A stretch of DNA of 64,000 nt, taken from NCBI GenBank assembly GCA_002419145.1, contig DIFN01000076.1, forward strand, positions 1 to 64,000. The letters are read 5' to 3'. Position 1 is the first letter of the stretch, and the number at the start of each line of letters is the position of its first letter. The notes beneath the pieces were generated by a model. That model saw only the letters and a program-made list of their open reading frames with translations, made no database searches and was not told the DNA's origin. This stretch comes from Mageeibacillus sp. UBA5747 (GTDB lineage: Bacteria; Bacillota; Clostridia; Saccharofermentanales; UBA5734). The position numbers were made by a program, and so were the translations under genes. Positions 53,322 through 61,459 of this stretch are shown in pieces.

Positions 53322-54578
53322 ATGATCAATATTGCCATTCTGGGCTATGGTATTGTCGGCAGTGGTGTCGGCGAAGTGATCCATATGAATCAGGATTCGC
53401 TCGAAACCAGGACTGGGCAGCGCATTGACATCAAGAAAATTCTGGACTTGCGGGAATTCCCCCAGGATCCTTATGGCGACCGGGTCACTCGTTCAGCCGA
53501 CGAAATCATGGATGATCCTGAAATTTCAGTTGTTGTCGAAACCATTGGCGGTGTTTCGATCGCCTATGACCTGACCAAAAGGGCTCTTTTGGCTGGCAAA
53601 CATGTGGTCACTTCAAACAAGGAACTCGTTGCCACCCATGGACCTGAACTCATGGCCCTCGCAGATGCCAACAGTGTCAACTATCTGTTTGAGGCCAGTG
53701 TGGGCGGCGGCATCCCGATCATCCGCCCCTTGCATAAATGCCTGGCAGCCAACGTTATCCTCGAAATCTCCGGTATCCTGAATGGGACGACCAATTATAT
53801 CCTGACCCGGATGGAGCATGCCGGAATTGACTTTACTGCGGCCCTCAAGGAAGCCCAGGAGCGGGGCTATGCGGAACAAAACCCGACCGCGGATATAGCA
53901 GGCATTGATGCTTGCCGCAAAATTGCCATTCTCGCCAGCATCGCGACCGGAGAATACATCGACAGCCGCAAAATCCACACCGAAGGCATTGCCTCAGTGA
54001 CCACTGCGGATATGGCTTATGCTCGCCAGCTGAACCGTAAAGTCAAGCTGCTGGGCCGGTTTTTGCACCATGACGGTCACACATACAACTTGATTGTAGC
54101 CCCGATGCTGGTCAGAACCACAGAACCGCTTGCGGTGGCGGATGATGTTTTCAATGCGATCCAGGTCCGTGGCAACGCCCTCGGAACGGCCATGTTCTAC
54201 GGCCGTGGCGCCGGCAAACTGCCCACAGCCAGCGCAGTCGTGGCTGACATCATCGAATGTGTCATGCACCTGGGCAAAAAGCCTCATGTCGCTCTGTGGC
54301 AGGATACAGGGAGGGAGAACATCCTGGCGCATGAACTGGCACCTGTCCAGGCCTTGATCCGTCTCGACCCCCAGGTTTCCCGGACCCAAGTGGAGGCGTT
54401 ATTCAACCCTTATGGCCTGGACTGGCTTGAACCGGTCCTTCCAGGCGAAATAGCCTGCACCGTTGGTTTCAATCCGGAAAATCCCTTGCTGGAAGGACAG
54501 CTATCTGACCAGCTTTCCATCTTGGACGATTATCTGGCTGGCTGGATGAGACTTTGCACCTGCGAAAGTACCCTGTAA
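53322..54578 (+). CDS. hom: Homoserine dehydrogenase
   Basis: 418 aa. Rossmann motif MINIAILGYGIVGSGVGEVI, the catalytic centre ASVGGGIPIIRPL and GILNGTTNYILTRM, and DIAGIDACRKIAIL are intact. The C-terminal 90 residues form the ACT-like regulatory domain. It reduces aspartate semialdehyde to homoserine, feeding threonine and methionine; metH lies in the same window. Terminated by a strong hairpin. Confidence 0.95.
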   Translation: MINIAILGYGIVGSGVGEVIHMNQDSLETRTGQRIDIKKILDLREFPQDPYGDRVTRSADEIMDDPEISVVVETIGGVSIAYDLTKRALLAGKHVVTSNKELVATHGPELMALADANSVNYLFEASVGGGIPIIRPLHKCLAANVILEISGILNGTTNYILTRMEHAGIDFTAALKEAQERGYAEQNPTADIAGIDACRKIAILASIATGEYIDSRKIHTEGIASVTTADMAYARQLNRKVKLLGRFLHHDGHTYNLIVAPMLVRTTEPLAVADDVFNAIQVRGNALGTAMFYGRGAGKLPTASAVVADIIECVMHLGKKPHVALWQDTGRENILAHELAPVQALIRLDPQVSRTQVEALFNPYGLDWLEPVLPGEIACTVGFNPENPLLEGQLSDQLSILDDYLAGWMRLCTCESTL

Positions 54579-54585
54579 ACTAAAA

Positions 54586-54625
54586 AAACCGTCCCGGCTG
54601 CACCTGTCAGCTATGGGACGGTTTT
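54586..54625. terminator. Bidirectional terminator between hom and the zinc-ribbon gene
   Basis: ACCGTCCC (54588-54595) pairs with GGGACGGT (54615-54622), with an A run before and a T run after (to TTTTT), so it can serve both converging genes. Confidence 0.88.
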
Positions 54626-54662
54626 GTTTTTACAGATCAGGACAGAAAAGAGGCTATGCAGA

Positions 54663-54839
54663 TCAGAATCTGTTGTCCATGCCACCCTGCTGACGTCTGC
54701 TGTTCTTGCGGGCCTTGCGGCAGTCTGGGCAACGAACGGGTTCGTTCTCAAAGCCCTTCTCTTTGTAGAATGCCTGTTCACCTTCGGTGAACGCGAATTC
54801 GACTCCACAGTCTTTGCATGTTAAGATTTTGTCTGGCAT
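54663..54839 (-). CDS. Zinc-ribbon protein
   Basis: 58 aa from the ATG preceded by GGGAGG (a longer frame to 54857 includes the RBS). Two CxxC pairs, LTCKDCGVEF and VRCPDCRKARK, form one zinc ribbon of the type often annotated as a putative zinc-binding domain. The C-terminus is Arg/Gln-rich (KNSRRQQGG). Likely nucleic-acid or protein binding. Function unknown. Confidence 0.88.
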   Translation of the reverse strand: MPDKILTCKDCGVEFAFTEGEQAFYKEKGFENEPVRCPDCRKARKNSRRQQGGMDNRF

Positions 54840-54857
54840 GTTGGAAAAACCTCCCAA

Positions 54858-55093
54858 TTAATCTCGGATCAAGCAAGTGACAGTGGCTTTTCCAAAGAAT
54901 TCAGGAGGTCAGGACCTACTCATTCTGTCCGGCTCAGGCTGTGAACAAACTTTATCCGTTGTTCGGATCATAGCATACATGGTATAATGTTTTCAAGTGT
55001 GTTTAGACAAACTGTTGGACACAATGCTGGAAATCCACCAGCGATCTGTGCAAGATCAACCTATATTCAGAACTACTTCGCAAGGAGACCGTT
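54858..55093 (+). other. Leader of the hydrogenase-like regulatory operon
   Basis: A 236-base gene-free region. The promoter listed separately would give a leader of roughly 100 bases. GTTTAGACAAAC (54999-55010) is a small inverted repeat near the inferred start site and could be a regulator site, though it does not match the Rex consensus closely. No riboswitch is recognised. Confidence 0.5.
54959..54988 (+). promoter_or_regulatory. Promoter for the DRTGG/hydrogenase-like operon
   Basis: TTGTTC (54959-54964), 18-base spacer, TATAAT (54983-54988); the first ATG is at 55094. Confidence 0.6.
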
Positions 55094-55444
55094 ATGAAAC
55101 TGAGTGAATGTGTCGACGCCATCTCTGCTACTGTCCTGGTCACGGGTGAAGATATGGATCTGGATGTCCAAGTTGCCTGTGGAGCTGACCTGATGAGTGA
55201 CGTGATGGCCTTTTCCTGCTCGACCAACCAGATGATGCTGACAGGTCTGGTCAATCCGCAGACCATCCGGACCGCAGAGATGATGGACGTCAAAGTGGTC
55301 GTTTTTGTCCGCGGCAAAGTACCGGACCAGGGCATGCTCGACCTGGCTCGGGAGAAGGGCATTTGTGTCCTGTCGACACCCCTGCCGATGTTTTCGGCCT
55401 GTGGCATCTTGTACCAGAACGGTGTCAGGGGCAAGGGGGAGTAA
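55094..55444 (+). CDS. DRTGG-domain protein (first copy)
   Basis: 116 aa in one DRTGG domain (MKLSECVDAISATVLVTGED; ACGADLMSDVMAFSCSTNQM; EKGICVLSTPLPMFSACGIL). The domain usually binds nucleotides or cofactors in regulatory proteins. AAGGAG is before the ATG; the next gene starts directly after the stop. First gene of a six-gene operon. Confidence 0.9.
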   Translation: MKLSECVDAISATVLVTGEDMDLDVQVACGADLMSDVMAFSCSTNQMMLTGLVNPQTIRTAEMMDVKVVVFVRGKVPDQGMLDLAREKGICVLSTPLPMFSACGILYQNGVRGKGE

Positions 55445-55873
55445 ATGATCGAACCGGTCAAACTCGAATACAAGATCCGCGGCTCTGATTTCATCAACGC
55501 CGGTGAGGCATCCAGCGGCACCAAAAAGGCTCTCAACCGGCTTGGCGTATCCCCCGCGGCCGTGAAGCGGGCGGCTATTGCCATGTACGAAGCAGAAATC
55601 AATGCCGTGATTCACGCGAATGGTGGCGAAGCAGAGGTCCTCATCTATTCAGACCATGTGGTCATCCGGATCAGCGATCAGGGGCCAGGCATTCCTGACG
55701 TCAGCCTGGCCATGCAGGAAGGCTGGTCTACAGCACCTGACATTGCGCGCGAAATGGGTTTCGGCGCTGGCATGGGCTTGCCTAATATCAAAAAGCATTC
55801 GGACGACATGTCCATCGAAACGGAGATTGGCAAGGGCACCACTGTCACGATCATTGTCCGTTTCCAAGACTAA
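55445..55873 (+). CDS. Anti-sigma-factor-like HATPase (RsbW type)
   Basis: 142 aa. GHKL ATPase fold: AMYEAEINAVIHANGGEAE (N box), RISDQGPGIPDVSLAMQEG (G1), GFGAGMGLPNIKKHSDDM (G2) and KGTTVTIIVRF. There is no dimerisation or sensor domain. It resembles RsbW/SpoIIAB kinases that phosphorylate antagonist proteins, here probably regulating the hydrogenase-like module. Confidence 0.88.
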   Translation: MIEPVKLEYKIRGSDFINAGEASSGTKKALNRLGVSPAAVKRAAIAMYEAEINAVIHANGGEAEVLIYSDHVVIRISDQGPGIPDVSLAMQEGWSTAPDIAREMGFGAGMGLPNIKKHSDDMSIETEIGKGTTVTIIVRFQD

Positions 55874-55884
55874 AGGGAATTCTC

Positions 55885-57246
55885 ATGGCTAAACTCCATT
55901 CTGTGCGGCTGAACGAAGACAAATGCGTTGGCTGCACGAACTGCATCAAGAAATGTCCAACCGAAGCGATCCGGGTTCGTAACGGCAAGGCCAGGATTGC
56001 CGAGGAGCGCTGCATCGATTGTGGTGAATGCATCAAAGTGTGTCCCCATCATGCCAAAAGTGCTGAAATGGACACCCTCAATGCCCTGAAAGCTTTCCGT
56101 TACACCATTGCCCTGGCTGCACCGTCGCTCTATGCCCAGTTCGGAGCCCCGGCAACACGCCCCATGGTACTGGCGGCCCTGCTTAATATCGGGTTCGATG
56201 ATGTTTACGAGGTCGCCATCGGGGCGGAAGTGGTCACCAAGGGGACCTGCGATTACCTGCCCCAGGCCCGATCGTCTTCTCAACTACCACTGATATCCTC
56301 TGCCTGTCCGGCTGTTGTCCGGGTTATCCAGGAAAAATATCCCGGCCTGATCGATAACCTGGTCCCGTTTGATTCCCCGATGGAGGTGACTGCTGAACTG
56401 GCCCGGCGCGATGCCCTGGCCCGGACCAACCTCAAATCACAGGAAATCGGCATCTTTTTCATCAGCCCCTGCCCGGCCAAGCGGACCGCCGTGACCAATC
56501 CGATTGGTAACCGCCCGACCCAGGTGGATGGCGTCCTGTCTATTGCCGAAATCTACCCCCAGATTCTGGCTAAACTTGAGAAAATAAACCCGGACCAGGT
56601 GGAAGCATGTGAGCAACGGATCCTGGCTGATGCCACCGGAGTCGGCTGGGGTGCCAGCGGCGGTGAGGCCATGGGCCTCCAGACTGAAAAATACCTGGTG
56701 GTTGATGGTATCCATAATGTGATCGATATCCTTGAAGAGATTGAGAACGAACGCTTGCGCGACATCGAGTTTATTGAAGCGAATTCCTGCATGGGTGGCT
56801 GTATTGGAGGGCCCCTGACGGTAGCCAACCGTTTTTCCGCCAAATCACGCATGAATCGCTACATTCAGGAAGCTCTTGTTTTCGAGGCTGATCACCAGGA
56901 TTTAGTCTACAAACCAGACCGGGAAGTGATCCGCCCCTGGTTCGATATGCCGCAGGCTAACAATGCCCTGACCCTGGATCCAGATATTTTCAAAGCCTTG
57001 GAAAAATACGAACAGATGGAGAAAATCACCCATCAATTGCCAGGTCTCGATTGCGGTGCCTGTGGTGCCCCGGATTGTGCTGCCCTGGCAGAAGACATCG
57101 TGCGCGGTCTGGCGGTTGAGTCGGACTGCATCTTCAAGCTTAAAGAGCGGATCCGCTCGGTAGCTGCCCAGATGAGCGAACTGGAATTTGAAATGAACAG
57201 GCATTCCAAACCAGCAGAAGGGGAGAAAGAACATGGTCACACTTGA
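55885..57246 (+). CDS. [FeFe]-hydrogenase-like iron-sulfur protein, catalytic Cys missing
   Basis: 453 aa. Two N-terminal 4Fe-4S clusters (CVGCTNCIKKCPTE; CIDCGECIKVCPHH), then the Fe-hydrogenase large-subunit C-terminal domain, then a C-terminal four-cysteine FeS domain (LDCGACGAPDCAALAEDI). The H-cluster motifs are altered: SSACPAVVR in place of TSCCPxW, SPCPAKRTAV, and NSCMGGCIGGP. The four cysteines that hold the cubane can all be matched, but the proton-relaying Cys is Ala, so H2 catalysis is unlikely; a sensory or electron-transfer role is more plausible. No PAS domain. Confidence 0.88.
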   Translation: MAKLHSVRLNEDKCVGCTNCIKKCPTEAIRVRNGKARIAEERCIDCGECIKVCPHHAKSAEMDTLNALKAFRYTIALAAPSLYAQFGAPATRPMVLAALLNIGFDDVYEVAIGAEVVTKGTCDYLPQARSSSQLPLISSACPAVVRVIQEKYPGLIDNLVPFDSPMEVTAELARRDALARTNLKSQEIGIFFISPCPAKRTAVTNPIGNRPTQVDGVLSIAEIYPQILAKLEKINPDQVEACEQRILADATGVGWGASGGEAMGLQTEKYLVVDGIHNVIDILEEIENERLRDIEFIEANSCMGGCIGGPLTVANRFSAKSRMNRYIQEALVFEADHQDLVYKPDREVIRPWFDMPQANNALTLDPDIFKALEKYEQMEKITHQLPGLDCGACGAPDCAALAEDIVRGLAVESDCIFKLKERIRSVAAQMSELEFEMNRHSKPAEGEKEHGHT

Positions 57247-57577
57247 TCAGGTGCGCGATGCCCTGGGAGCGCAGATTCTCGTGGGCAACGATCTGGCCCG
57301 ACGACCGGTCGCTGGTGGCTATGCCTGTGACATGCTCAGCTGGGTGATGTCTCATGCCCAGCCGACGGATGTCTGGATGACGATCCTGAACAGCATTAAT
57401 GTAATTGCCGTGGCAGTCCTGACTGACTGTGCCTGTGTTCTGCTCACGGAAGGGGTGGAACTGCCCCCGGACGTAGCCGCCCGGGCTCAGGACAAAGGGG
57501 TGGTGGTCCTTGGCACCCAGGCCTCGACGTACGAGGCCAGTGCGCAGCTGCATGCGTTTCTCAACCCTCTCTTGTGA
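57233..57577 (+). CDS. DRTGG-domain protein (second copy)
   Basis: 114 aa starting inside the end of the hydrogenase-like gene. DRTGG family (LDQVRDALGAQILVGNDLAR; GGYACDMLSWVMSHAQPTDV; DKGVVVLGTQASTYEASAQL). Paralogue of the copy at the operon start. Its stop overlaps the PHP gene by 4 bases. Confidence 0.9.
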   Translation: MVTLDQVRDALGAQILVGNDLARRPVAGGYACDMLSWVMSHAQPTDVWMTILNSINVIAVAVLTDCACVLLTEGVELPPDVAARAQDKGVVVLGTQASTYEASAQLHAFLNPLL

Positions 57578-58314
57578 TCGCCCACTGTGATCTTCACATT
57601 CATTCGGCCTTGTCGCCCTGCTCAGATGATGACATGTCACCGGGCTTGATTGTTGGCCTGGCCAAATTGGCTGGGCTTGATTTCATTGCCATCACGGATC
57701 ATCAGTCTTGTGGCAACTGTGCTGCCGCTATGGCCCTTGGCGAAGCTTATGAGGGACCGGTTGTTGTGCCAGGCATGGAGATCGAATCCAGCGAAGAAAT
57801 CCACTTGCTCTGCCTGTTTCCTGATTTACAGGCGGCAAAGGAGCTGGAGACACTCGTCCAGCAGGCGATGTTGCCTCTGAAAAACCGGCCGGAAATTTTT
57901 GGCGAGCAGTTGCTGTTTAACGAAGAGGATGAAGCAACTGGATGCGAGAGTCGCCTGCTGCTGCAGGCCTGCCAGCTGTCTTGCGATGAAATTGCCCGCC
58001 AGGTGCTGGCCCGAGGCGGGGTCTGTATTCCGGCCCATCTGGACCGGGAAGCCAACAGCATGCTGCAAAACCTTGGCGCTGTCCCGCAAGATTTTCCCAC
58101 GGATTGGATCGAATTGTCCAAACGGTCTGACCCTGCCCTGTTTTTCCGGAATCATCCAGACTTGGCCTGCTACCATAGCCTGATCGATTCGGATGCCCAT
58201 CACCTGACCCAGATCGAAGAGCCTGGCTGGCCGATTGACGTGCAGCCCTGGTCCAATCCTGCTCAAGCCCGGCTGCATCTGCTCGCTGCCTTGCGACCCC
58301 GCTTCAGGCAATGA
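57574..58314 (+). CDS. PHP-domain phosphoesterase
   Basis: 246 aa from GTG (overlapping the previous stop). PHP motif I AHCDLHIHSALSPCSDDDMS, then FIAITDHQSCGNCAA, PGMEIESSEEIHLLCLF, and DSDAHHLTQIEEPGWPI supply the usual metal ligands. The histidinol phosphatase/polymerase-type active site seems complete. Common in the hydrogenase-regulation cluster of Clostridia and Thermotogae, where its substrate is unknown. Confidence 0.9.
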   Translation: MIAHCDLHIHSALSPCSDDDMSPGLIVGLAKLAGLDFIAITDHQSCGNCAAAMALGEAYEGPVVVPGMEIESSEEIHLLCLFPDLQAAKELETLVQQAMLPLKNRPEIFGEQLLFNEEDEATGCESRLLLQACQLSCDEIARQVLARGGVCIPAHLDREANSMLQNLGAVPQDFPTDWIELSKRSDPALFFRNHPDLACYHSLIDSDAHHLTQIEEPGWPIDVQPWSNPAQARLHLLAALRPRFRQ

Positions 58315-58351
58315 TATAATATGGCCCAGTTTCACACTGAATGGAGAGCCT

Positions 58352-58918
58352 ATGCGCGATCTTTCGCTCCACCTGATGGACATCGTCCAGAATTCCGTCA
58401 AAGCACGGGCGACTGCAATCGAGATTGAGATTGATGCCAGGCCTGATGCAGACCAGCTCGTCCTGCGCGTCCGGGACAATGGCTGCGGCATGCCGCCGGA
58501 AATGGTGGCCACCGTGCAGGACCCTTTTGTAACGACAAGGACAACCCGTTCGGTTGGACTCGGCATTTCGCTGCTCAAAGAGTTGTGCGAGCTGACCGGA
58601 GGCCATCTGGAAATCGAGTCCAGTGCAGGTGTCGGGACCTGTCTGGTGGCCACTTTGGGCTTGTCCAGCATCGATCGTCTGCCTCTGGGCGATCTGGGTG
58701 ATACATTTTACATTTTGCTGTCTGCTGACCCGAGTCTGGACTATTCCCTCAAACTGACTGCACAAGACAGGACATTCAAGCTCGACATGACTGAAATCAG
58801 GGCAGAGATCCCTGATTTGCCCGTTGATGATCCAGCTGTCCTGAACTGGATTCGAGCCTACATCCATGAGAACCAGACTGCTGTTTTCAGTGGTGTGCTC
58901 GATGAGATCGAAAGCTGA
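58352..58918 (+). CDS. Histidine-kinase-like HATPase (no sensor domain)
   Basis: 188 aa from the ATG after GGAGAG (the longer reading frame starts inside the PHP gene). N box LHLMDIVQNSVKARATAIEI, G1 DNGCGMPPEMVATVQDPF, F/G2 TTRTTRSVGLGISLLKELCE and LTGGHLEIESSAGVGTCLVA, with no phospho-acceptor domain. The last 60 residues are unassigned. Last gene of the operon, followed by a terminator. Confidence 0.88.
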   Translation: MRDLSLHLMDIVQNSVKARATAIEIEIDARPDADQLVLRVRDNGCGMPPEMVATVQDPFVTTRTTRSVGLGISLLKELCELTGGHLEIESSAGVGTCLVATLGLSSIDRLPLGDLGDTFYILLSADPSLDYSLKLTAQDRTFKLDMTEIRAEIPDLPVDDPAVLNWIRAYIHENQTAVFSGVLDEIES

Positions 58919-58961
58919 ACTGGCTGGACTCGACATCCGACCAATGACCGTCAAAGAGTGA

Positions 58962-58998
58962 CCTTGCGGACTCGACAACGGCTCCGCAAGGCTTTTTT
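58962..58998 (+). terminator. Terminator after the hydrogenase-like regulatory operon
   Basis: CCTTGCGGA (58962-58970) pairs with TCCGCAAGG (58983-58991), then C and six T. Confidence 0.9.
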
Positions 58999-59009
58999 AA
59001 GGAGAGAAC

Positions 59010-59756
59010 ATGAACCTGATTCTGACACTCGAAGCCTTGAAAGTTTACAAAGTCAAACATGAACGACTGATCCAGCTCGCTTTCGTCGTATTGTATCTGA
59101 TCAACATTGCCCCCTATGTGCTGCCTGTGGGTGACATGGATTTTTCTGGCTTTCTATACGCCACGGAAAAGTTCATCCAGGATCCTTCCCAGCCAGTGCC
59201 CCAGCTGACATCCGGTAATCTGCTTTCGCTGGGCTTGATTGCAGTCACCGGGCTGGTCGATCTTCTGGTTGCCCTGAGCTATTCGGTATTATTGGCCGGT
59301 GAGCAAGCCAGACTTCCGGGCAAAACCATACTGCTTCGCTTCGCCAAAGGACTTCCCGCGCTCTTGCTGACCTTGCTTTTGCTGCTGGTGCCCGTCCTGT
59401 TGTCTTCATTGCTCTTCATGATTCCCGCCCTGATTCTGGTCACGAATCTGTATGTCCTGCCTGTCTTGCTCCTCTTGGAAAATCGCAAACTGACTGAAGC
59501 GCTGCAGGCATCGATCCAGCTGGTCAAAGGTTTCAAAATGATGATCTTGCTGCAGATGTTTTTCCTTTCGATCATCCTCTCCCTGCCGGAAAGCCTGATC
59601 CTGAGCTTTTTGCCGCAGACCCTTTTAACATCCATCCTCGTTCCCCAGTTTTTCGTGGTGCTCCAAGTGTTTGCCCAAGGTCGCCTTTTAGGCATGTTCT
59701 ATCTTTTCCTTGTAAAAAAAGTTCCGATTGTGATACCATCGAAGCCACAACTTTGA
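59010..59756 (+). CDS. Multi-pass membrane protein of unknown family
   Basis: 248 aa with about six hydrophobic helices (IQLAFVVLYLINIAPYVL; LLSLGLIAVTGLVDLLVALS; ALLLTLLLLLVPVLLSSLLF; ALILVTNLYVLPVLLLLENR; MMILLQMFFLSIILSLPESL; ILVPQFFVVLQVFAQGRLLG). The fold hints at DUF975/YciC-like proteins but no firm motif is present. An AAGGAG precedes the ATG. Function unknown; 39 bases before the Lrp gene. Confidence 0.6.
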   Translation: MNLILTLEALKVYKVKHERLIQLAFVVLYLINIAPYVLPVGDMDFSGFLYATEKFIQDPSQPVPQLTSGNLLSLGLIAVTGLVDLLVALSYSVLLAGEQARLPGKTILLRFAKGLPALLLTLLLLLVPVLLSSLLFMIPALILVTNLYVLPVLLLLENRKLTEALQASIQLVKGFKMMILLQMFFLSIILSLPESLILSFLPQTLLTSILVPQFFVVLQVFAQGRLLGMFYLFLVKKVPIVIPSKPQL

Positions 59757-59795
59757 GCCTTCGGCCAAGGTTAATCATCAAAAATGGAGGTCGTC

Positions 59796-60284
59796 ATGAA
59801 CAAGCAAGAAGAAATCCTCAGTCTGTTGGAAAGCAATGCCAAGCTGTCGGCAGCAGAACTGGCCGTAATGGTAGGACGACCCGCCGCAGAAGTTGAACAA
59901 ACCATCGCCGATCTGGAAGCAAACAAAACCATCCTGGGCTATAACGCTGTCGTCAACTGGGAGAAAACCACCTCAGCCCCCGTTACGGCGTTGATCGAGG
60001 TCCGGGTCACGCCGCAGCGTGGCCAAGGTTTTGACCACATCGCCCAGCGCATTTACCGCCACGACCAGGTCAAGTCCTGCTACCTGATGTCGGGCGGTTT
60101 TGATCTGATGGTGATCATCGAAGACAAGAGTCTCAAGGATGTGGCCATGTTTGTCTCCGAAAAAATTGCCCCACTCGATTCAGTCCTTTCCACCCAGACT
60201 CATTTCATCCTGAAAAAATACAAGATGAACGGCACAGAATTCCAAAACAAGGATGAGGACAACCGAGAGGCGGTTGTCTTATGA
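59796..60284 (+). CDS. Lrp/AsnC family transcriptional regulator
   Basis: 162 aa from the ATG after GGAGG (59787-59791; the ATG at 59784 precedes that RBS). N-terminal HTH (ILSLLESNAKLSAAELAVMV) and a C-terminal RAM/AsnC ligand domain (VTALIEVRVTPQRGQGFDHI; LMSGGFDLMVIIEDKSLKDV). It overlaps by ATGA the aminotransferase it likely controls, a recurrent Clostridia pair, presumably sensing an amino acid. Confidence 0.92.
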   Translation: MNKQEEILSLLESNAKLSAAELAVMVGRPAAEVEQTIADLEANKTILGYNAVVNWEKTTSAPVTALIEVRVTPQRGQGFDHIAQRIYRHDQVKSCYLMSGGFDLMVIIEDKSLKDVAMFVSEKIAPLDSVLSTQTHFILKKYKMNGTEFQNKDEDNREAVVL

Positions 60285-61459
60285 AGGTAGACTCCATGAT
60301 ATCTGACAAGGTCAAGGCCATTCCGCCATCAGCCATCCGGCGGTTTTTTGACTTGGCCAATGAAATGAAAGGGCAAGTGATCTCCCTCTCCATCGGTGAA
60401 CCCGATTTTGTCACGCCCTGGGCGATCCGCGAGGCAGGGATCTATTCCCTGGAAACTGGCAATACCCATTATTCGCCGAACCAGGGTTTCATCGAGCTGC
60501 GCGAGGCCATCAGCCATTACATGAAGCGCCGTTTCCACCTCCCGTACGCGCCCAAGTCCCAGATCGTGGTCACCGTAGGCGGCAGCGAAGCCATCGACAT
60601 CGCTGTGCGCGCGGTCATCAACCCAGGTGATGAGGTCATTATCCCCGAGCCCTGTTTTGTGGCCTATAAAAATTGTGTGCTCATGGCCGGGGGTGTACCG
60701 GTGACCATTCCGCTCCGTGCTGAGGACAATTTCGTCCTCAAGCCAGACCAGCTCCTGGCAGCGCTTTCGCCTAAGACGAAAATGATCATGCTGGGTTACC
60801 CCAACAACCCCACCGGTGCTGTGATGAGTCGGGAGCAGCTGCAGGACATCGTAGCCGTGATCCGCGATTTGCCAGTCCTGGTTTTGTCCGATGAGCTTTA
60901 CGCCGAGCTGACCTACGAACCAGCCAGCCATTGCTCGATTGCCGAGCTGGATGGCATGGCCGAACGGACGATCCTGATCGGCGGTTTCTCCAAGGCGTTT
61001 GCCATGACCGGCTGGCGCATTGGCTTTGCCTGTGGACCGGAGCCCATCTTGGCTGCGATGAACAAAATCCACCAGTACGTCATCATGAGCTCGCCGACGA
61101 CTGCCCAGGATGCGGCCATCGAAGCACTGCGCCACAGCCATGATCACATCTCGCCGATGCGAGAGGAATACAATCGCCGCCGCCGCCTGGTCGTCCAGGC
61201 CTGCCGTGACATGGGCCTGGGCTGTTTCGAACCGCTGGGGGCCTTTTATGTCTTCCCCGATATCAGCTGCACCGGCCTTTCATCCAACGAATTTTGCGAG
61301 CGCTTCCTCCAGGAAGAGAAGGTTGCCATCGTTCCCGGCAATGCCTTTGGTGAATGCGGTGAAGGATTTGTCCGGATCAGTTATGCCTCATCCCTGGAAA
61401 ACATCCGCGAAGCCATGGTGCGCCTGAAACGATTCGTAGAAAGGAATTCCCCGAAATGA
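60281..61459 (+). CDS. Class I/II aminotransferase (aspartate/aromatic type)
   Basis: 392 aa fold-I PLP enzyme. FDLANEMKGQVISLSIGEPD, GYPNNPTGAVMSREQLQ, the PLP-lysine motif GGFSKAFAMTGWRIGFACG, and GECGEGFVRISYASSLENI fit the aspartate/PatA-type group. Amino acid specificity cannot be fixed from sequence. The stop overlaps the prfB start. Confidence 0.92.
   Translation: MKVDSMISDKVKAIPPSAIRRFFDLANEMKGQVISLSIGEPDFVTPWAIREAGIYSLETGNTHYSPNQGFIELREAISHYMKRRFHLPYAPKSQIVVTVGGSEAIDIAVRAVINPGDEVIIPEPCFVAYKNCVLMAGGVPVTIPLRAEDNFVLKPDQLLAALSPKTKMIMLGYPNNPTGAVMSREQLQDIVAVIRDLPVLVLSDELYAELTYEPASHCSIAELDGMAERTILIGGFSKAFAMTGWRIGFACGPEPILAAMNKIHQYVIMSSPTTAQDAAIEALRHSHDHISPMREEYNRRRRLVVQACRDMGLGCFEPLGAFYVFPDISCTGLSSNEFCERFLQEEKVAIVPGNAFGECGEGFVRISYASSLENIREAMVRLKRFVERNSPK

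Noticed and set aside
54999..55010. Rex operator in the leader of the hydrogenase-like operon
   Set aside because: GTTTAGACAAAC is palindromic but does not fit the TTGTTAAnnnnTTAACAA pattern well enough to call.
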